A DNA stretch of 64,000 nt from the NCBI RefSeq assembly GCF_039525805.1, contig NZ_BAAAHZ010000019.1; one strand, written 5' to 3'. The position numbers were made by a program, and so were the translations under genes. Under the pieces are notes generated by a model. The model was not told where the DNA came from, did not search any database, and worked only from the letters and a program-made list of their open reading frames with translations. Positions 60,647-64,000 of this stretch are shown here, one piece after another. This stretch comes from Dietzia natronolimnaea (lineage in GTDB: Bacteria > Actinomycetota > Actinomycetes > Mycobacteriales > Mycobacteriaceae). How positions within the stretch are numbered: position 1 is the first letter of the stretch; each line of letters starts with the position of its first letter.

Positions 60647-61138
60647 GTGAGCACACGGAGGAGCGGACGGGTCCCGGCGGACGAGAGGTCCGTCGTATCG
60701 ACCGTTCGGGGCCTGCCGGCCTGGTCCGCGGTCCTGCTCGCGGTGGCCGTCACCCTCACCGGGGTGGCGATCGACTCGCTCTCCGGGGGCCTCGGCACCG
60801 GCTTCACCGTGGGCTACTTCCTCGGGTGTCTGATCGCGGTGCTGGCGGTGTCCCGCCGGGCGCTGTTCGTCGCCGGCATCCAACCGCCGCTCATCATGTC
60901 GGTGCTCGTCCCGATGGCCTCGGTGATCGCCGGAGCGGGACTGACCGCGGCGGCCTTCTCCCGTTCCCAGATGATCTCGTTGGTGCTGCCGCTGGCGACC
61001 AGGTTCCCGCTGATGCTCACGACCACCCTGGTCGTGGTGGCGATCGCCCTGATCAGGGCCTTCGTCCTCGAACCCCGCAGCCCGCGACCGGTGGCCGTCC
61101 GCCGCCAGCGGGCGGCCCCGGCGCACGCCCGCCGCTGA
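60647..61138 (+). CDS. DUF6542 membrane protein
   Basis: Membrane protein of 163 residues with four helices, VRGLPAWSAVLLAVAVTLTG first, then FTVGYFLGCLIAVLAV. A positively charged tail ends it. It matches the actinobacterial DUF6542 family found between ychF and ispH (compare Rv1111c, from memory). Function unknown. GTG 60647 starts 11 bases after the AI-2E-like stop. Confidence 0.78.
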   Translation: MSTRRSGRVPADERSVVSTVRGLPAWSAVLLAVAVTLTGVAIDSLSGGLGTGFTVGYFLGCLIAVLAVSRRALFVAGIQPPLIMSVLVPMASVIAGAGLTAAAFSRSQMISLVLPLATRFPLMLTTTLVVVAIALIRAFVLEPRSPRPVAVRRQRAAPAHARR

Positions 61139-61168
61139 GGCTCCCGCGGATCCCGGGGCTCCCGCGGA

Positions 61169-62185
61169 TCAGACCTTCTTGGGAACCCGCAGCTCGCGGG
61201 GCAGCGAGAACGTGATGGTCTCCTGGGCGGTCCGCACCGAGGAGACGTCGTTGAAGCCGTGGTCGGCCAGCAGGTCCACCACACCTCGGACCAGCAACTC
61301 CGGCACCGAGGCGCCCGAGGTCACCCCCACCGTGGTGACGCCCTCGAACCAGGACGTGTCGATCTCCTTGGCGTAGTCCACCAGGTGCGCGTCGCGCGCA
61401 CCGGCCTGCAGGGCCACCTCGACCAGGCGGACCGAGTTGGACGAGTTCTGGGAGCCCACCACGATCACCAGGTCGCACTGCGGCGCCATCGTCTTGACCG
61501 CGACCTGCCGGTTCTGGGTGGCGTAGCAGATGTCGTCCGACGGCGGATCGATCAGCGTCGGGTACTTCTCCTTGAGCCGCCGCACCGTCTCCATCGTCTC
61601 GTCCACGCTGAGCGTGGTCTGCGAGAGCCAGATCAGCTTCTCGGTGTCGACGGGGATGTCGAGGGCGTCGACGGACTCCGGGCCGTCGACCAGGGTCACC
61701 ACATCGGGGGCCTCGCCCGCGGTCCCCTCGACCTCCTCGTGGCCCTCGTGGCCGACCAGGAGGATCAGGTACCCCTCCCGGGCGAAGCGCTTGACCTCGG
61801 TGTGGACCTTGGTCACGAGCGGGCAGGTGGCGTCGAAGGTGTTCAGCTCCAGCTGCAGGGCGCTCTCGCGGACGGCCGGCGAGACGCCGTGGGCGGAGAA
61901 CACCAGGTTCGACCCGTGCGGGACCTCGTCGGTCTCGTCGACGAAGATCACGCCCTGGTCGGTGAAGGACTCCACGACGTGCTTGTTGTGGACGATCTCC
62001 TTGCGGACGTACAGCGGGGCACCATGCTTGGCCAGGGCCTTCTCGACCGTCTCGACTGCCCGGTCGACGCCGGCGCAATAGCCGCGCGGTTCCGCGAGGA
62101 GCACTCGCTTGGTTGCCGGTTCGGCGATCATGTCGGTCTGCTCGGTCATGTCACCAGGGTACGGTTCATACTGGATTCCGACCAT
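61169..62185 (-). CDS. ispH: 4-hydroxy-3-methylbut-2-enyl diphosphate reductase IspH
   Basis: Last enzyme of the MEP isoprenoid pathway, an iron-sulfur reductase of 338 residues. Cluster cysteines: RGYCAGVDRAVETVEKAL, TFDATCPLVTKVH and DICYATQNRQVAVK. IFSAHGVSP-like (VFSAHGVSP), HEGHEEVEG and GSQNSSNSVRLVEVA complete the set. ATG 62185 has GGGAGG five bases before it and gives a ~35-residue N-terminal extension as in M. tuberculosis; ATG 62149 is in frame but has a weak site. Confidence 0.95.
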   Translation of the reverse strand: MVGIQYEPYPGDMTEQTDMIAEPATKRVLLAEPRGYCAGVDRAVETVEKALAKHGAPLYVRKEIVHNKHVVESFTDQGVIFVDETDEVPHGSNLVFSAHGVSPAVRESALQLELNTFDATCPLVTKVHTEVKRFAREGYLILLVGHEGHEEVEGTAGEAPDVVTLVDGPESVDALDIPVDTEKLIWLSQTTLSVDETMETVRRLKEKYPTLIDPPSDDICYATQNRQVAVKTMAPQCDLVIVVGSQNSSNSVRLVEVALQAGARDAHLVDYAKEIDTSWFEGVTTVGVTSGASVPELLVRGVVDLLADHGFNDVSSVRTAQETITFSLPRELRVPKKV

Positions 62186-62221
62186 CACGCCTCCCGGACG
62201 CCCCCCGGCAGAGAGGTTCCC

Positions 62222-62605
62222 ATGCTCCGTCCGTTCTTCCTCACCCGTGTCTCCATCGGGGTCGCCGCCTCCGCGGTGGAGCTCGCCGGGGAGCTCCCCG
62301 GTCGCGCGCTCCAGGCGGCGGTCTCGCTGCCCGCGGTCCCCGTGAAGGTCGCCGGCAGCCTGGTGCAGTCGTACCTGCACGCCGGCCAGACCGTCGCCGG
62401 TCTCGCGGTCAAGGGCGATCGGGTGATCGCGACGGTGTTCCCCTCCCGGTCGGACAAGCCGGAGTGGGCGACCTTCGACGAGGACCTCGACGACGACGGG
62501 GCCGGGGGCGGGGCTGACACCACCGAGGGCCCGGGCGGGGACCGCGGTCCCGGCGGCGACGAGCCCGACGTTCCGACCGGCCGCGTCGCCCCACGCACCA
62601 CGTGA
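62222..62605 (+). CDS. small protein between ispH and xseA (Rv1109c-like position), possibly lipid-droplet-associated
   Basis: Product of 127 residues. Residues 1-75 form amphipathic or weakly hydrophobic helices (VAASAVELAGELPGRALQAA, VKVAGSLVQSYLHAGQT); the rest is an acidic, Gly-rich disordered tail. Actinobacterial proteins at this place are, as I recall, annotated as lipid-droplet-associated; I cannot confirm it. ATG 62222 has GAGAGG upstream and the stop overlaps the xseA GTG start. Confidence 0.65.
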   Translation: MLRPFFLTRVSIGVAASAVELAGELPGRALQAAVSLPAVPVKVAGSLVQSYLHAGQTVAGLAVKGDRVIATVFPSRSDKPEWATFDEDLDDDGAGGGADTTEGPGGDRGPGGDEPDVPTGRVAPRTT

Positions 62606-63909
62606 CCGCCGGAGCGACGAGGTCCCCCAGCAGCCCCGAACAGCCGTGGCCGGTCCGGGTGGTCTCGGACCAGATCGCCAACTGGATCCACCGTCTCGGC
62701 GCCGTCTGGGTCGAGGGGCAGATCACCCAGCTCAGCCTGCGCCCAGGCACCCGGACGGCGTTCCTCACCCTGCGCGACCCCTCGGTGGACAATTCGCTGA
62801 CCCTCACCTGCCCGCCCCGCCTCATCTCCGAGGCGCCGGTACCGGTCACCGAGGGCAGCCGGGTCGTGGTCCGGGGAACGCCCCGCTTCTACACCGGTCG
62901 TGGATCGTTCTCGCTCCAGGTCTCCGAGATCCGCCCGGTGGGCATCGGCGAACTCCTCGCCCGCATCGAGAGGCTCAAGCAGGCCCTGGCCGCCGAGGGG
63001 CTGTTCGACCCTCGTCTCAAGCGCCCGCTGCCGTTCCTGCCGACCTGTGTCGGGCTGGTGACCGGCCGCGCGAGCGCGGCCGAGCGCGACGTGGTCGAGG
63101 TGTCCCGGGGTCGGTGGCCCGACGTGCGGTTCGCCGTCCGCAACACCGCGGTCCAGGGACCGTCGGCCGTACCGCAGATCCTGGAGGCGTTGGCGGAACT
63201 CGACGCCGACCCGGTCGTCGACGTGATCATCCTGGCCCGAGGTGGGGGCTCGGTCGAGGATCTCCTCCCGTTCTCCGACGAGGCCCTGGTGCGGGCGATC
63301 TCGCGGTGTCGCACGCCCGTGGTCAGCGCGATCGGACACGAGCCGGACTCCCCGCTCTCCGATCTGGTCGCCGACCTGCGCGCGGCCACCCCCACCGACG
63401 CCGCCAAGCGCGTGGTCCCGGACGTCGCCGAGGAGCGTCGCCGCATCGTCGAGGCCCGCGCCCGGACCGCACGCGCCCTGCGGGGATGGGTGGAACGGGA
63501 GCGCGGGCAACTCACGGCGATCCGCTCCCGCCCGGTGATGGCGAACCCGTACGGACTCGTGGACTCACGGGCCGAGGTGGTGGCCGAGGCGCTCCGGGCG
63601 GCCCGGCGGGACATCACCCGGATCGTCCAGACCGAGTCCACGTCCCTCGGCCATCTCGCGGCGCGGCTGACCACGCTCGGACCGGCGGCCACGCTGGCGC
63701 GCGGGTACGCGGTGGTCCAGTCCGTCGCCGGGGACCACGACGGCCGGGTGGTCTCGTCCATCGCCCACGCCCCGCCCGGGTCGCAGCTGCGCATCCGGGT
63801 ATCGGACGGCGCACTGTCCGCCGCCGTCCTCGGCACCACCCCCGCCGCGGGACGGCCCGCGGCCACCACCACACCGCCCGAGCCCGCCACACCCGAGGAG
63901 CAGTCCTGA
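62602..63909 (+). CDS. xseA: exodeoxyribonuclease VII large subunit
   Basis: Nuclease subunit of 435 residues. The N-terminal OB-fold (PVRVVSDQIANWIHRLGAVW, VEGQITQLS) is followed by the catalytic domain with RASAAERDVVEVSRGRWPDV, DVIILARGGGSVEDLLPF and AIGHEPDSPLSDLVADLRAA. The GTG start overlaps the upstream stop, and its stop overlaps the xseB start. The enzyme cuts single-stranded DNA ends in repair. Confidence 0.95.
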   Translation: MTAGATRSPSSPEQPWPVRVVSDQIANWIHRLGAVWVEGQITQLSLRPGTRTAFLTLRDPSVDNSLTLTCPPRLISEAPVPVTEGSRVVVRGTPRFYTGRGSFSLQVSEIRPVGIGELLARIERLKQALAAEGLFDPRLKRPLPFLPTCVGLVTGRASAAERDVVEVSRGRWPDVRFAVRNTAVQGPSAVPQILEALAELDADPVVDVIILARGGGSVEDLLPFSDEALVRAISRCRTPVVSAIGHEPDSPLSDLVADLRAATPTDAAKRVVPDVAEERRRIVEARARTARALRGWVERERGQLTAIRSRPVMANPYGLVDSRAEVVAEALRAARRDITRIVQTESTSLGHLAARLTTLGPAATLARGYAVVQSVAGDHDGRVVSSIAHAPPGSQLRIRVSDGALSAAVLGTTPAAGRPAATTTPPEPATPEEQS

Positions 63910-64000
63910 TGTCCGACGAGCAGACCCCCGTCTCCCAGCTCGGCTACGAGGAGGCCCGCGACGAGCTGATCGAGGTGGTCCGCATCCTCGAGGCCGGAGG
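63909..64000 (+). CDS. xseB: exodeoxyribonuclease VII small subunit (cut by window end)
   Basis: The first 30 codons are present: MSDEQTPVSQLGYEEARDEL then IEVVRILEAG. LGYEEARDELIEVVRILE is the standard XseB opening helix. ATG 63909 overlaps the xseA stop (TGATG). The rest lies outside the window. Confidence 0.9.
   Translation, partial: MSDEQTPVSQLGYEEARDELIEVVRILEAG

Overview
The window is a continuous piece of a very GC-rich actinobacterial chromosome, most likely a mycolic-acid-containing member of the Mycobacteriales. A Dietzia-like organism is my best guess, from recall only. The case rests on a mycothiol enzyme (MshB), the F420 enzyme FbiC, an LpqW-type lipoprotein, an LGFP-repeat lipoprotein, an IdeR/DtxR-type iron box and actinobacterial gene orders. 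I see no rRNA, tRNA, insertion sequence, prophage or CRISPR array. Genes are dense, often with ATGA/GTGA overlaps, and nearly all intergenic gaps are under 200 bases.

Layout. 1-11.5 kb is a conserved housekeeping block, mostly on the minus strand: typA, lpqW, mshB, a small membrane protein, two plus-strand bacterial-PH membrane proteins, fbiC, fdxC and dapC (cut by the window edge). 11.8-15.2 kb holds a secreted protein, a class III sirtuin, an aquaporin and a coiled-coil membrane protein. 15.3-17.7 kb carries an acetyl-CoA hydrolase/transferase and an F420-type LLM oxidoreductase. 17.7-21.6 kb is a complete siderophore ABC importer behind an iron box. 21.8-32.7 kb is a mixed set: PCMT-like methyltransferase, class I fumarase, LGFP lipoprotein, MFS exporter, DUF2236, DUF808, DUF488, nitrobindin, an acyl-CoA dehydrogenase-like protein with a small coupled ORF, and PhoU. 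32.8-41.9 kb has ilvD, a glucose/sorbosone dehydrogenase lipoprotein, photolyase, a second DUF2236 protein, a second LLM enzyme and a cation/proton antiporter. 42-47.7 kb has an RluA-type pseudouridine synthase, an ArsR regulator with an SRPBCC-DHFR fusion, a HdeD-like/lipase fusion, an ArfB-like hydrolase and a PEP-mutase-family enzyme. 48-54 kb has monomeric isocitrate dehydrogenase, dodecin, a carboxyethylornithine-synthase-like enzyme, a deaminase, a Mug/TDG glycosylase and a YdeI-like protein. 54-57.9 kb looks less GC-rich by eye and holds a DUF1877 protein and a LysR regulator divergent from a mesX-mesD pair. 57.9-64 kb returns to a conserved core: ychF, an AI-2E-family protein, a DUF6542 membrane protein, ispH, a small protein, xseA and xseB (cut).

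The system I find most interesting is LysR / DUF1852 (MesX) / core methionine synthase (MesD). This family is known to make methionine without methyl-folate or cobalamin, but its methyl donor is unknown. The zinc-site residues His211, Cys213, Glu253 and Cys312 are all visible here, and the control region holds inverted repeats. Second is an ArsR gene whose strong promoter carries a perfect 14-base palindrome inside the -35/-10 spacer and fires into an apparently leaderless start, upstream of an unusual SRPBCC-DHFR fusion. Other points of note are the HdeD-lipase fusion, the acyl-CoA dehydrogenase-like protein that seems to lack the usual catalytic Glu and is coupled to a 44-residue ORF, and a Thr/Pro-rich insert in the LpqW homologue.
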